Source of the DNA: Acetoanaerobium noterae
GTDB lineage: Bacteria > Bacillota > Clostridia > Peptostreptococcales > Filifactoraceae
Length of the DNA stretch: 64,000 bases
Direction: 5' to 3'
Assembly: GCF_900168025.1 (NCBI RefSeq)
Contig: NZ_FUYN01000002.1
Coordinates: 150,343 to 214,342 of the forward strand
How positions within the stretch are numbered: position 1 is the stretch's first letter; each line of letters starts with the position of its first letter. A model generated the notes under the pieces. It worked only from the letters and a program-made list of their open reading frames with translations, did not search any database and was not told the DNA's origin. The translations under genes were made by a program, and so were the position numbers. Shown in pieces: positions 19,591-29,415 of the stretch.

Positions 19591-20637
19591 CTATGGCCAC
19601 ATAGGAAGCTGATTGATACCTGTATGCTCACCTAAGCCAAACATAAGGTTCATATTTTGGACAGCTTGTCCAGATGCGCCTTTGATTAAATTATCTATTG
19701 CACTTACGATTATTATTTTTCCAGTTCTTTTATCTATATCAAATCCTATATCGCAGTAGTTTGAACCAGATACAGCTTTTGTCTGAGGAAGCTTACCGCC
19801 TGAAAGCAGTCTTACAAAATATTCATCTGAGTAGTAGGTGCTGTATAGGTCATAAACCTCACTGCAGGAAAGATTTTTATTCATATCTGCATATATAGTG
19901 CTTAGGATACCTCTATTCATAGGAATCAAATGAGGGGTGAACTGCAAAGCAAGAGAGGTATCGGCATATAAGCTTAGCTGCTCTTCTATTTCTGGTATGT
20001 GTCTATGCTTGCAGAGGCTATAGGCTCTTATGTTTTCATTGCACTGTGAAAAAAGGTTGGCATCTGAAAGATTTCTGCCTGCGCCTGAGATGCCGGATTT
20101 TGAATCTGCTATTATGCCTTGGGCTTTTATTACACTTTCCTTAAGAAGGGGATAAAGAGCCAGCAGAATGCTTGTAGGATAGCACCCAGGGTTTGCAACT
20201 AGATTTGCAGCTTTAATTTTTTCTCTATTTATCTCACATAGACCGTACACAGCAAGCTTTACTTCTTCTTTTGCCAAATGCTCAACCTGATACCAATGTT
20301 CATATGAAGCTATATCAGATATTCGAAAGTCAGCGGATAAATCAATCACTTTAACTTTATTTTTTAGTCCCTGCTTTACTGCTATTTGGGACAGCCCATG
20401 AGGCAGAGCGCAAAATAAAAGATCTAGGTTTTTGAAATGAGAATCATCCATAAGGTCTATAGATGAGCAGTTTTTATCTAGCTTTGACTCAAGATGTGGA
20501 TAGATGTCTGTGTAGGATTTATTTTCATAGCTTCTAGAATCCAGAAATACAATTTCTGCATAAGGGTGAGAGCTAAGTAGCCTTACGAGTTCACTTCCTG
20601 CATATCCAGTTGAGCCTAATATTCCGATTTTTATCAT
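19591..20637 (-). CDS. argC: N-acetyl-gamma-glutamyl-phosphate reductase
   Basis: 348 residues. NADPH-dependent reduction of acetylglutamyl phosphate. The N-terminal GSTGYAGSELVRLL is the nucleotide-binding loop; VANPGCYPTSILLAL carries the catalytic Cys; SGISGAGR is the conserved substrate region. ATG 20637 (MIKIGILG), with GAAAGG upstream, is chosen over the longer frame start at 20679. Separated from argH by 108 nt with no clear promoter or complete terminator, so it is probably part of the same operon. Confidence 0.95.
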   Translation of the reverse strand: MIKIGILGSTGYAGSELVRLLSSHPYAEIVFLDSRSYENKSYTDIYPHLESKLDKNCSSIDLMDDSHFKNLDLLFCALPHGLSQIAVKQGLKNKVKVIDLSADFRISDIASYEHWYQVEHLAKEEVKLAVYGLCEINREKIKAANLVANPGCYPTSILLALYPLLKESVIKAQGIIADSKSGISGAGRNLSDANLFSQCNENIRAYSLCKHRHIPEIEEQLSLYADTSLALQFTPHLIPMNRGILSTIYADMNKNLSCSEVYDLYSTYYSDEYFVRLLSGGKLPQTKAVSGSNYCDIGFDIDKRTGKIIIVSAIDNLIKGASGQAVQNMNLMFGLGEHTGINQLPMWP

Positions 20638-20745
20638 AAGTTCACACCTTTCTTCCGGATTTTGGGTAAAAAAAATCAAGGAGCAATAGTATCACCTACC
20701 ATTCCAAGATTTTATGAAGTCCTATATGATGTTTTGAAATTGTAA

Positions 20746-22062
20746 TTAAAGCATATCTGGTTTAGTGCCTTGCTTTAGTATAGAAGAAGGCTCTATATAG
20801 CTGTACACATCTTCCTTTATATGAGGGCTAAAAGCTTTTAATTCTTCAAGTGAAAGCTGGTCTATTTCCATAGCTTTTGCTTCGCAGTGCTTTACTACCT
20901 GCCCCACTATGCTATGAGCATCTCTAAATGCTATTCCTTGCTTTACTAAGTAGTCTGCAAGCTCTGTAGCATTTAAAAAACCTCCCTTTGTAGATTTTTC
21001 CATATTTTCAGATTTTACTGTTAGAGTACTTACTACTCCTTCTATGATGGTTATGCAGTCTATAACTGTGTCTAGGCTTTCAAAGTAATACTGCTTATCC
21101 TCTTGCATGTCCTTGTTGTAGGTTAGAGGAAGAGCTTTCATAGTAGTTAGGATTCCCATGAGATTGCCATAAAGTCTGCCGGTTTTGCCTCTTACTAGCT
21201 CTAGCGAATCTGGGTTTTTCTTTTGAGGCATTATACTACTTCCAGTACTGTAGGCATCAGATAAAGCTATAAAGTCAAACTCTTTGGTTGAAAAAATTAT
21301 AAATTCCTCTGATAGTCTGCTAAGATGCATCATGATGATGCTAAATGCAGAAATCATCTCTATTATATAATCTCTGTCGCTTACTGAGTCCATAGTGTTT
21401 TTTTGTACAGCTTCAAATTCGAGCATAGCTGCTGTGAACTCTCTGTCTATAGGGTAGGTAGTTCCTGCTAGGGCGCAGCTTCCAAGAGGACAAGTATCCA
21501 TTATGGATAGGGCGTTTTCTATACGCTTCATATCTCTAGTTAGCATTTCGTAATAAGCCATAAGATGATACTTAAAGGTAACTATCTGAGCTCTTTGCAA
21601 ATGAGTGTAGCCTGGCATAGGAAAGCTAGATTCATTTGATTTTTTTTCTATAGATGATATGAGCTTTTTTAAGCTTTTTATTACTTCCTGACCAGAAAGC
21701 TTTACATATAGCTTCATATCAAGGGCAACTTGATCGTTTCTGCTTCTTGCAGTATGCATTTTCTTTCCTACTGCTCCAGCTTTTTGAGTTACTTGATATT
21801 CTAAAAAGCTGTGAATATCTTCAAACTCACCTTCAAGTAAAAGACTACCATCTAGAATTTCTGAGTGTATTTGTTCAAGTGCCTTTATTATTTTTTCAGC
21901 CTCATCACTACTTAATATGTGACACTTGCTGAGCATGGACACATGGGCTATAGAGCCCTTTATGTCCTGCTCCCAAAGTCTTTGGTCTATATTAAACGAG
22001 CTGTTGAACTTATCCATAAAACTGTCTTCTTCTGTTTTAAATCTGCCGCCCCAAAGTTTCAT
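20746..22062 (-). CDS. argH: Argininosuccinate lyase
   Basis: 438 residues. Cleaves argininosuccinate to arginine and fumarate. Motifs: MKLWGGRF start, TARSRNDQVALD, YTHLQRAQ and the fumarase-superfamily signature GSSIMPQKKNPD. Length is slightly below many homologues (about 450) but no segment is missing. AGGAGG precedes the ATG; 19 nt after argG. Confidence 0.95.
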   Translation of the reverse strand: MKLWGGRFKTEEDSFMDKFNSSFNIDQRLWEQDIKGSIAHVSMLSKCHILSSDEAEKIIKALEQIHSEILDGSLLLEGEFEDIHSFLEYQVTQKAGAVGKKMHTARSRNDQVALDMKLYVKLSGQEVIKSLKKLISSIEKKSNESSFPMPGYTHLQRAQIVTFKYHLMAYYEMLTRDMKRIENALSIMDTCPLGSCALAGTTYPIDREFTAAMLEFEAVQKNTMDSVSDRDYIIEMISAFSIIMMHLSRLSEEFIIFSTKEFDFIALSDAYSTGSSIMPQKKNPDSLELVRGKTGRLYGNLMGILTTMKALPLTYNKDMQEDKQYYFESLDTVIDCITIIEGVVSTLTVKSENMEKSTKGGFLNATELADYLVKQGIAFRDAHSIVGQVVKHCEAKAMEIDQLSLEELKAFSPHIKEDVYSYIEPSSILKQGTKPDML

Positions 22063-22081
22063 ACTTCCTCCTATTTTTAGC

Positions 22082-23347
22082 TTATCCTACTGCTTTTATA
22101 TTGTTTTTAAGAGCTTCTTGTTGCTGAACTTTTTTCTTCATCATGCTTTGTATCTTAGTAGGCAGTGAATATAGATTTATAAAGCCTTCTGCATCCTTGT
22201 GGTCATAAAGAGGGCTCTCTCCAAATGATGAAATAGCTTCATCGTAAAGTGCGAAAGGACTGTCTATTGATGCTGGCATTATATTGCCTTTGTAAAGCTT
22301 GATTTTTACTGTGCCACTTACCATCTCTTGAGTCTTTTCAAAGAAAGCATCTAGCGATTCACGAAGTGGACTAAACCATAAGCCATCGTAGATTAGCTTT
22401 GCATATTCAAGAGCTAGGATGCTTTTAGTATGAGTTGTATTTCTGTCTAGAGTAAGGCTTTCAAGCAAGCAGTGAGCCTGAACTAAAATACTTCCACCAG
22501 GAGTTTCATATACACCTCTTGATTTCATTCCTACTAGACGATTTTCTATCATATCTAGTACCCCAATACCGTGATTTGAACCTATTTGGTTAAGCTGAGC
22601 TAGCATTTCGTGTGGCTCAAGTGATACTCCGTTTAGCATTACAGCCTCGCCTTTATCAAAGGTAAGCTCTACATATTCTGCTTCATCTGAAGCCTTTTCT
22701 AGAGTTTTTGTCATCATATAAAGGATATCTGCTTTGTGTTCGTTTTTAGTATCTTCCAAATCTCCGCCTTCATGGCTGATATGAAGAAGATTTTGATCTC
22801 TTGAGTAAATTTTTTCTTTAGTACAAGCGATTTCTATTCCTTTTTCATTTGCATAATCTATTGCATCTTCACGGGATTTGATGTCCCAGATTCTCCATGG
22901 AGCAATTACTTTTATATCTGGGTCAAAAGCTGCTATTCCTACTTCGAAACGAACCTGGTCATTTCCTTTTCCAGTACATCCGTGGCAGATATAAGGAGCG
23001 CCTTCTATATGAGCTATTTCTACTAGCTTCTTAGCTATTAAAGGTCTAGCTAGAGCTGTTCCTAGAAGATATTTACCTTCATAAAGAGCATTTGCTTTAA
23101 TCGATTTATATACATAGTCTTTTACAAATTCATCCACTACATCAGCTATATATACCTTTGATGCTCCTGATTTTATAGCTTTTTCCTGAACCTTTTGCAT
23201 ATCTTCATCTTGTCCTACGTTTATGCAAGCAGCTATTATATCTGCATTGTAGTTTTCTTTTAGCCATGGAATGATTATAGAAGTGTCAAGTCCACCAGAG
23301 TAAGCAAGTACTATTTTATCTTTTTTAGTTATATTATTTGTTTTCAT
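22082..23347 (-). CDS. argG: Argininosuccinate synthase
   Basis: 421 residues. ATP-dependent joining of citrulline and aspartate. [16 protein letters not shown] is the PP-loop; [13 protein letters not shown] and the ESLTLD/YETPGGS regions are conserved. ATG 23347 with GGAGG 8 nt upstream is preferred over 23362. First gene of the arginine operon, 28 nt downstream of the T-box terminator, so its expression should follow the charging state of a tRNA, most plausibly tRNA-Arg. Ornithine carbamoyltransferase (argF) is not in the operon. Confidence 0.95.
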   Translation of the reverse strand: MKTNNITKKDKIVLAYSGGLDTSIIIPWLKENYNADIIAACINVGQDEDMQKVQEKAIKSGASKVYIADVVDEFVKDYVYKSIKANALYEGKYLLGTALARPLIAKKLVEIAHIEGAPYICHGCTGKGNDQVRFEVGIAAFDPDIKVIAPWRIWDIKSREDAIDYANEKGIEIACTKEKIYSRDQNLLHISHEGGDLEDTKNEHKADILYMMTKTLEKASDEAEYVELTFDKGEAVMLNGVSLEPHEMLAQLNQIGSNHGIGVLDMIENRLVGMKSRGVYETPGGSILVQAHCLLESLTLDRNTTHTKSILALEYAKLIYDGLWFSPLRESLDAFFEKTQEMVSGTVKIKLYKGNIMPASIDSPFALYDEAISSFGESPLYDHKDAEGFINLYSLPTKIQSMMKKKVQQQEALKNNIKAVG

Positions 23348-23375
23348 TATATTTTCCTCCATTATTTTAGAAATT

Positions 23376-23636
23376 AAAAAAATCCGCCTCTTCGTATTAC
23401 AAAGAGACGGATTTATATCCGCGGTACCACTCTAATTAATTGTATTTGTGCACTAATACAATTCACTCGATATCGTTAACGGCGACAGCCGTGCCTTCAT
23501 ACTTTGATTTCAAAAGGCATCCTCAGGGTCCCTTGTTCGGTTAAGGTGAGACTGTCGGCCTTCCACTCTGTGCCGACTCGCTGGAGTCATCTCTTAGCTT
23601 ACTTTTCCCATCACTGGATATGCATATACTTGTTTT
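23376..23636 (-). promoter_or_regulatory. T-box leader of the arginine operon
   Basis: On the minus strand the hallmark AGAGTGGTACCGCGG (plus 23419-23433 region) is followed by a terminator (about 23376-23413: AAATCCGTCTCTT / AAGAGGCGGATTT then seven T) that competes with an antiterminator using GCGGAT/ATCCG. Upstream, Stem I shows a kink-turn (CCAGUGAU...CUGAGG), an AGUA-type loop and the distal AGCGAG...GGAAG loop pair. The specifier loop reads GAACAAGGGACC; an AGG arginine codon (plus 23531-23533) fits context, with AAG as the competing register. Uncharged tRNA should allow readthrough into argG. Confidence 0.92.
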
Positions 23637-23642
23637 TTTCTG

Positions 23643-23671
23643 ATTATAGGGATTTAATTTTTACTTGTCAA
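23643..23671 (-). promoter_or_regulatory. Consensus sigma-A promoter of the arginine operon
   Basis: TTGACA (23666-23671) and TATAAT (23643-23648) read on the minus strand with a 17-nt spacer, a perfect match. The start point would fall near 23636, at the beginning of the T-box. Confidence 0.9.
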
Positions 23672-23812
23672 CATCAAAAAATATATTTTTATGTTTTAAA
23701 AAATTATTTTTATATATAAATAATCGGGGAATAACCATGAAATTATTATGAAAAACATTTTCCTAAAGCTTAAAAATTTTTTAAAATATTTTTACAAAAG
23801 TTAAAGTTTTTG

Positions 23813-23841
23813 TTTACAATTGAGCAAATTTTGTTTAATAT
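23813..23841 (+). promoter_or_regulatory. Possible promoter for the TfoX-C and GIY-YIG genes
   Basis: TTTACA, 17-nt spacer, TAATAT on the plus strand, about 115 nt before the first gene. The rest of 23672-23957 is very AT-rich and I see no other feature in it. Confidence 0.4.
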
Positions 23842-23957
23842 AATTTAAATTATATATATTTTTAGTAAGTAGATGATTTATTATATGAGGTATTAAATTT
23901 TGGTAGATTAATAAATATATAGAATGAATAGAGTATATATTAAAAGGGGAGAGTAAT

Positions 23958-24215
23958 ATGAGCAAGCTATCAGATATGGAAAACATAGGACCAACACTAG
24001 AGCAACGATTAATAAATGCAGGGATAACTACTCCTATGGAGTTGAGAAAGCTAGGTTCAAAATCTGCATATGTGATATTAAAAGAGCATGATATAGATGC
24101 CTGCATTAACACCCTGTATGCATTAGAAGGAGCTATACAAGGGATAAGATGGCATGATCTGGCAGACGATATCAAAGCTGATTTAAAGAGATTTGCAGAC
24201 TCAGAAAAAAAGTAA
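23958..24215 (+). CDS. TfoX C-terminal domain protein
   Basis: 85 residues covering only the TfoX/Sxy C-terminal domain: LSDMENIGPTLEQRLINAGI (a helix-hairpin-helix-like start), TPMELRKLGSKSAYV, and LYALEGAIQGIRWHDL. The N-terminal TfoX domain is absent, as in many stand-alone Firmicute copies. In gammaproteobacteria TfoX regulates competence; the role here is unknown. GGGGAGAG precedes the ATG; a GIY-YIG gene begins 12 nt downstream. Confidence 0.82.
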   Translation: MSKLSDMENIGPTLEQRLINAGITTPMELRKLGSKSAYVILKEHDIDACINTLYALEGAIQGIRWHDLADDIKADLKRFADSEKK

Positions 24216-24227
24216 AGCTGGGATTAA

Positions 24228-24515
24228 ATGAAAAAACAAGAAGAATTACTACAAAAAAATATTAGGCAGTTTTATGTATATATGCTAAGATGTAAAGATA
24301 ACAGCTTGTACACTGGATACACGGTGGATATCGATATGAGGTTTAAACTTCACTGTGAAGGAACAGCATCAAAGTACACTAGAGCAAGGCTTCCAGTTAG
24401 CTTGGTTTATGTGGAAAGGCACGATACAAAAAGCAGTGCAATGAAAAGAGAGTGCAGTATAAAAAAACTCTCAAAGCTTCAAAAAGAAGCATTAATTAAA
24501 AACTCAATAGTATGA
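24228..24515 (+). CDS. GIY-YIG domain protein, YhbQ/UPF0213-like
   Basis: 95 residues: FYVYMLRCKDNSLYTGYTVD is the GIY-YIG core in its YxY...YTG form, followed by RFKLHCEG, KYTRARLP and the conserved Glu in AMKRECSIKKL. Single-domain proteins of this type are presumed DNA-acting; no biological role is known. Co-directional with the TfoX-C gene and likely co-transcribed. The SAM riboswitch begins 2 nt after its stop, so transcription from here could read into that element. Confidence 0.85.
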   Translation: MKKQEELLQKNIRQFYVYMLRCKDNSLYTGYTVDIDMRFKLHCEGTASKYTRARLPVSLVYVERHDTKSSAMKRECSIKKLSKLQKEALIKNSIV

Positions 24516-24516
24516 T

Positions 24517-24661
24517 TCTTATCGAGAGAGACGGAGGGATATGGCCCTGTGAAGTCTCAGCAACCTTCAGCCCAGACTGAAAAGGTGCTAAATCCAACTG
24601 CGTAGCAGGAAGATAAGAGAAAACTTATAACTTAGGCTTTCTCTTTGAGAAAGCTTTTTTG
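24517..24661 (+). promoter_or_regulatory. SAM-I (S-box) riboswitch with terminator
   Basis: The aptamer (24517-24618) has the P1 pair TCTTATC / GATAAGA and the S-box core GAGAGACGGAGGGA...GGCCC...CAGCAACC. The expression platform is explicit: terminator GCTTTCTC / GAGAAAGC (24636-24654) plus T-run. An antiterminator can form by perfect 8-bp pairing of AAGAGAAA (24615-24622, overlapping P1) with TTTCTCTT (24638-24645). High SAM stabilises P1 and so terminates before the methionine synthase genes. Confidence 0.95.
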
Positions 24662-24721
24662 TTTTTAAAAAGCAAAAAATATTTTATTGAACTATGAGAT
24701 ATCCATATTCTTAATAATGGG

Positions 24722-24768
24722 CTAGATTTTATTGTGAATATGACAATGGTTCCCCATTAGAAATCTAG
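24722..24768 (+). other. Hairpin between SAM riboswitch and methionine synthase
   Basis: CTAGATTT (24722-24729) pairs perfectly with AAATCTAG (24761-24768). Inside lies a second hairpin AATGG-TTCC-CCATT (24745-24758). There is no T-tract, so it is not an ordinary terminator. It could be a processing or stability element, or a second regulatory structure in the 5' UTR. Confidence 0.4.
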
Positions 24769-24815
24769 AATGCTTTAATGGATAGTTTATTATTTAGTTA
24801 AAGAAGGAGAGAGCA

Positions 24816-27128
24816 ATGATAAAAATATTCGATGGTGGATTTGGAAGTCAGCTTATTAGCAAAAGTATATGTTTTGAATGCCCTGAGGAGCTAAACCTAA
24901 CTCAAGCCGAAGTAATCAAGCAAATACATAAAGAATATGCAGATAATGGAGCAGATATAATTACAACCAATACCTTTGGAGCAAATCCTCTTAAGCTAAA
25001 AAGCTATGACCTTGAGGATAAAGTAATTGAGATTAACGTTGCAGGAATAAATTTAGCTAAAACTACAGGCAAAGAGACAGCTTTTTCTGTAGGACCTACA
25101 GGTGAATTTGTAAAGCCTGTAGGGGATGTGAGCTTTGAAGAAATGTACGAGATATTTTACAGACAGCTTGAAGCTATAACGATATCTCAGCCTGATTATA
25201 TAATCTTTGAAACCTTTAGTGATATAGCAGAGCTAAGAGCAGGAATAATAGCCTTAAAGGATATTTTTAAGAAGCACACTATAAAAATTCCTATACTCGC
25301 CTCTATGACCTATGACAGCATCTATACCTTGACTGGAGTATCACCAGCTGCCCAAGGAGTTATTTTAGATGCTCTAGGAGTGGATGCCATAGGAATAAAC
25401 TGCTCAAAAGGACCAAAGGATATACTTGAGCTACTTGCAGAGATAGAAAAGTATACCAGTGTAAAGCTTATTGCTCAGCCAAATGCAGGGATGCCTGAGA
25501 TTGTAGGAGAAGATGTAGTTTATAGCATGTCAGCTAGTGAATTTGCAAATCAAATGAAGCCATATTTTGAGCTTAATATGGGATATATAGGCTCTTGCTG
25601 TGGGTCTACTCCTGAGTTTACTAAAGAGCTAAGAAGGTTAGCGGATAGCATAGAAGTAAAAAATAATAAGGAGAATAAAACTAATTCTCATGGATATCTT
25701 GCTTCAAAGGGCAAGGTAGTTTCTTCAGAAGCATTTATTTTAATTGGAGAAGCCATTAATCCTCATGCAAGAAAATCTGTAAAGCAGTATATGGAAGAGT
25801 TTGATATAAAAGGACTTACAAGCGTTATATCAGAGCAGTGCTTAAAAGGTGCAGATGTAATTGATATCAATGTCAATGCAGAGGGAGCAGATAAAAAAGC
25901 ATTAGCAAGGGAGCTAGTTATAAGTGGACAGTTAAATTCTGATTTTGTACTTTGCATAGATTCAAAGGAGCCTGAAATAATAGAAGAGGCCCTTAAAAAT
26001 TATGCAGGAAAGGCTCTTATAAACTCAGTTGCTTTGGACGAAAAGGAATTAAGAGAAATCCTTCTTCTTGCAAAAAAATATGGTGCTAGTGTGATAGGAC
26101 TATGCATAGAAAATGAAATCCTGCCAACTACCATAGCTGAAACTGTAGAAATAGCAGAAAAGCTTCAGAGCAGACTCCTAAGTGAAGGAATAAAGGCTGA
26201 GGATATCTATATAGACCCACTGCTTTTTACAAATAAAACCTACAGCATATCGCCACTTGATACAGTAGAGATTGTAAGGCAGTTATCAAATAAAGGAATA
26301 AAGACCTCTCTTGGGCTTAGCAATGTTTCTTATGGCATGAAAAATAGAGATAGATTAAATCAAACCTTGCTTTCTATGCTAATAGGAAGTGGACTTTCCA
26401 TGGTAATTGCAAGTGCTAGTTCAAAAGGTATAGTGGAAACCATAGAGTCAGCCCAGATACTTATGGGAAAAGAAAAACTATCAAATAAAACCTATATAGA
26501 GCTAGAGGATATAAATAAATTGACAATAGAAGGAGAGCTGATCTATCAGCTTATTAATAAAGAAGAGCCAACTGCATTTGATAGCTTGCTAGCAGAAAAA
26601 ACAGAGCAAGAAGTCATAAATACAATGCTAATAGCACTTGACAAGGCAGGTAGGCTTTACGATGAAAAGATAATATTTTTGCCAGATATGATGCAGGTAG
26701 TTGAAAAAGTTCAGGGATTATTTGACAGGCTTGAAAACAAAGCAAAATCTAGTCATACCTTAGTTTTTGGAACGGTATATGGGGATATTCACGATATAGG
26801 TAAAAATATAGTAAAATCAGTGCTAAAGCCTTTTGGCTACAATATTATAGACCTTGGAAAAAGCGTTACAAAAGAAGCTTTTGCGATAAAAGCAAAGGAA
26901 GTAAATGCTGATATTATAGGCATCAGTGCTCTTATGACTACTACCATGGTAAATCTAGAGCCAACTATAGAGTATATTAAATCAGAGCTTCCGAATGTAA
27001 AAATAATAGTAGGTGGAGCAGTTGTAACTGAAGATTATGCAAGAAAGGTAGGAGCTGATGGATATTCTAAAGACGCTATAAAAGCTATAGGTCTAGTAAA
27101 ATCTTTGACGGAAGTGGATGAAAAATAA
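24816..27128 (+). CDS. metH: B12-dependent methionine synthase lacking the reactivation domain
   Basis: 770 residues. Transfers methyl from methyltetrahydrofolate via cobalamin to homocysteine. Domains in order: homocysteine-binding barrel (about 1-285) with zinc ligands in GINCSKG and GSCCGSTP; pterin-binding barrel (about 305-560; GEAINPHARKS, DINVNAEGADK); cobalamin cap and B12 domain (about 570-770) with the cobalt-ligand motif DIHDIGKNIV. The SAM-binding reactivation domain of E. coli MetH (about 1,200 residues) is missing and is encoded by the next gene. ATG with GAAGGAGAG. Controlled by the SAM-I riboswitch. Confidence 0.95.
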   Translation: MIKIFDGGFGSQLISKSICFECPEELNLTQAEVIKQIHKEYADNGADIITTNTFGANPLKLKSYDLEDKVIEINVAGINLAKTTGKETAFSVGPTGEFVKPVGDVSFEEMYEIFYRQLEAITISQPDYIIFETFSDIAELRAGIIALKDIFKKHTIKIPILASMTYDSIYTLTGVSPAAQGVILDALGVDAIGINCSKGPKDILELLAEIEKYTSVKLIAQPNAGMPEIVGEDVVYSMSASEFANQMKPYFELNMGYIGSCCGSTPEFTKELRRLADSIEVKNNKENKTNSHGYLASKGKVVSSEAFILIGEAINPHARKSVKQYMEEFDIKGLTSVISEQCLKGADVIDINVNAEGADKKALARELVISGQLNSDFVLCIDSKEPEIIEEALKNYAGKALINSVALDEKELREILLLAKKYGASVIGLCIENEILPTTIAETVEIAEKLQSRLLSEGIKAEDIYIDPLLFTNKTYSISPLDTVEIVRQLSNKGIKTSLGLSNVSYGMKNRDRLNQTLLSMLIGSGLSMVIASASSKGIVETIESAQILMGKEKLSNKTYIELEDINKLTIEGELIYQLINKEEPTAFDSLLAEKTEQEVINTMLIALDKAGRLYDEKIIFLPDMMQVVEKVQGLFDRLENKAKSSHTLVFGTVYGDIHDIGKNIVKSVLKPFGYNIIDLGKSVTKEAFAIKAKEVNADIIGISALMTTTMVNLEPTIEYIKSELPNVKIIVGGAVVTEDYARKVGADGYSKDAIKAIGLVKSLTEVDEK

Positions 27129-27763
27129 TGCGTATAAATCTTAACCTAGATGCAAAAGAGCTACTAAAATATATAGATAGACCCTATGATGTAGCAGAGG
27201 TATCTGAGCTTACATCGGAAATCAAACCTAGTCTAGGTTACAAGGTTTTGCCTGTATCTATTATAGATGGCAAGATAGAGCTTGGTGGACATGATATAAA
27301 GTCACATTATCTTGCGAAAGGTCTTGAAAATTCTACTGAGGCAATATTTTTGTGGGCTACTCTAGGAAAAGAGCTAGACGATAAAATTCATGACTTGCTA
27401 AGCGAAGATAAAATATACAAGGCGACACTCCTCGATGAATTAGCTTCATTTGCAGTGGATTTTTTGATAGAAAAGCTTTACTTGAGATTAAAACAGGACT
27501 ATATCAAAAAGAGAAAATTTCTAACTCTTAGATATAGTCCTGGGTATGGAGATATTGCTCTAGATGAATCTGAAAGGATTATAAAGCTAGATTATGCCTG
27601 CCCTATAAGCTACAACGGGTCCATGCTTGTACCTCAAAAGAGCATAACTGCAATAGTTGGAATCTCATCTACTCCTGAGCTTAGGAATTATCCAAAAGGC
27701 ATAGGACTGTGCAGAGGAGAAAATTGCTATGCTTGTAAGACCTGGGCATGCATGAAAAACTGA
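27128..27763 (+). CDS. Stand-alone methionine synthase reactivation-domain protein
   Basis: 211 residues resembling the SAM-binding activation region of MetH, as a separate protein (TM0269-like). Supporting segments are the mixed alpha/beta core, LRYSPGYGDIALDES (the RxSPGY-type SAM-binding motif of MetH) and VPQKSITAIVGIS. The start codon overlaps the metH stop (TAATG), indicating translational coupling. The last 20 residues contain four cysteines spaced CX4CX2CX4C, absent from the E. coli domain, which could bind a metal or Fe-S cluster. Role inferred: reductive remethylation of oxidised cobalamin. Confidence 0.85.
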   Translation: MRINLNLDAKELLKYIDRPYDVAEVSELTSEIKPSLGYKVLPVSIIDGKIELGGHDIKSHYLAKGLENSTEAIFLWATLGKELDDKIHDLLSEDKIYKATLLDELASFAVDFLIEKLYLRLKQDYIKKRKFLTLRYSPGYGDIALDESERIIKLDYACPISYNGSMLVPQKSITAIVGISSTPELRNYPKGIGLCRGENCYACKTWACMKN

Positions 27764-27768
27764 AAAAT

Positions 27769-29415
27769 TTAAATTTTAAATTTTGTGATTTGGCCATCTA
27801 GCTCTTCAGCCTTTGTAAACAATTCCTCAGCTAGAGAGCTCATTTCTTGCATAGAAGCCGTTTGCTCCTCAGTAGATGCTGATACCTGCTCGGCAGAGGC
27901 AGCGTAGTCTGATATTATAGCATTTATTTCTGTTAGGTTTTTTATGATATTTTCTTTGCTGTTAGTAAGAAGTTGCAAGCTGTTTCCGAGATTGCTCATA
28001 TTATCTATGTTCATTTTAAAAGTGGACTGGACATTTTTTACTGATGAAGCCACTTGATGTACTACTTCTTTACCTTTACTGCTTTCTTGTTGACCTTGAG
28101 CTATAGAATCTCTAGATTTTCCTATAGTCTGCTGAGTAGTTTTAATAAGCTGGGATATATCGTTAGCAGATTCTATGGATTTTTGAGCTAGCTTTCTAAT
28201 TTCATCGGCAACAACGGCAAAGCCTCTTCCTGCTTCTCCAGCTCTAGCTGATTCTATAGCGGCATTTAGAGCAAGAAGGTTAGTTTGATTAGCAATGTCG
28301 TTTATAACCTCAACTATATTTCCGATTTGGTTTGATATCAGGTCCATATCCTTAATTGTATGAAGGGATTTTTCAGTGCTGTCTGAAATTATATCCATTT
28401 GCATTTCCATGCTTTGCATACTTGTAAGAACCTCATCTAAATCCTTGTTCATAATCTTTGAGCTGCTAGAAAGCTTTTGCATTTCTCCATCAACTTGATC
28501 AACTTGCTGTCCTATGTCATTTGCATTTTCCATGATTTCTTCCATGAAATCAACTTGCTTTTCTGAGCCTTCAGTTAGAACACCTATAGCAGAGGCTATG
28601 TGCTCAGATGTCTGAGTCAGTTGTTCAGAGGATACATTTATCTGCGAAGAAGAATCCTTTACTGTGTTTGATATATCTACTATGCTTCTTACCATGGATT
28701 TTAGATTTTCTTTCATGGTATTAAAGCCTAGACTCATTTCGCCGAGCTCATCAGTTCCAAAGGCAGGAGTTTCATTGGTTAAATCTCCGTTAGCAAGCTC
28801 ATTGCACGATAGGGATAAGCTTTGTATAGGACTAATTATTTTTTTAGAAATAGTTAGTAAAATTATAAAAGAAACAGCAAGTATAGCAGCTGTAACTACT
28901 AAAAAAGCCATCATCAAGGTTCTTACGCTGTTATGTACATTATCAAGAGAAAGACCTATGTGAAAAAATGAGCCTGCCTGAGCATTAAGAGGAATAGATA
29001 TATTTAGTACCTCTTTTTTTATTGCTGGATAATAATAATTAGCAGAGCCACCTTTTTTTGTCTCCATCAATCCTAGTATGGTTTTGTCTGTGTATTTTTG
29101 GTCGCGCATTTCTTCGTTGCTGTGATAGGTTATAGTGCCATCGCTTCTAGAAAAACTAGCATATATTAGGTATTCTGATTCGCTAATCTCTCTCAGGTAT
29201 TTATTAATTTCCTTGTCGTTTACAAATTTCATACGCCTGTAGTTTTCAAGAGCATTATTTGCAAAGAGCTCTCCATCTTGGACCATCTGCTGATTTAGAT
29301 ACATCTGAGCTACATAAGTAGATACCCCAGCCAGAAGAATGTTTGATATTATTAAGATAGCTAGAGGAATAACGAGGATTTTTGTTCTGATTTTCAAATT
29401 CATGAGATTAAGCAT
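27769..29415 (-). CDS. Membrane methyl-accepting chemotaxis protein
   Basis: 548 residues. Signal anchor (about 12-33), extracellular sensor of about 130 residues (single-Cache size), second membrane segment (about 165-190), HAMP (about 190-245), then a long coiled-coil signalling domain with the conserved tip ([36 protein letters not shown] split across about 365-405). Ligand unknown. Ends 5 nt from the convergent methionine synthase partner gene; no good terminator is visible in that gap. Confidence 0.93.
   Translation of the reverse strand: MLNLMNLKIRTKILVIPLAILIISNILLAGVSTYVAQMYLNQQMVQDGELFANNALENYRRMKFVNDKEINKYLREISESEYLIYASFSRSDGTITYHSNEEMRDQKYTDKTILGLMETKKGGSANYYYPAIKKEVLNISIPLNAQAGSFFHIGLSLDNVHNSVRTLMMAFLVVTAAILAVSFIILLTISKKIISPIQSLSLSCNELANGDLTNETPAFGTDELGEMSLGFNTMKENLKSMVRSIVDISNTVKDSSSQINVSSEQLTQTSEHIASAIGVLTEGSEKQVDFMEEIMENANDIGQQVDQVDGEMQKLSSSSKIMNKDLDEVLTSMQSMEMQMDIISDSTEKSLHTIKDMDLISNQIGNIVEVINDIANQTNLLALNAAIESARAGEAGRGFAVVADEIRKLAQKSIESANDISQLIKTTQQTIGKSRDSIAQGQQESSKGKEVVHQVASSVKNVQSTFKMNIDNMSNLGNSLQLLTNSKENIIKNLTEINAIISDYAASAEQVSASTEEQTASMQEMSSLAEELFTKAEELDGQITKFKI

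Noticed and set aside
20638-20745. Promoter or attenuator between argH and argC
   Set aside because: A T-run is present but no convincing stem or -35/-10 pair on the minus strand.
23531-23536. Lysine (AAG) specifier in the T-box
   Set aside because: Possible by spacing, but the adjacent AGG register fits the downstream arginine genes; kept only as an alternative.
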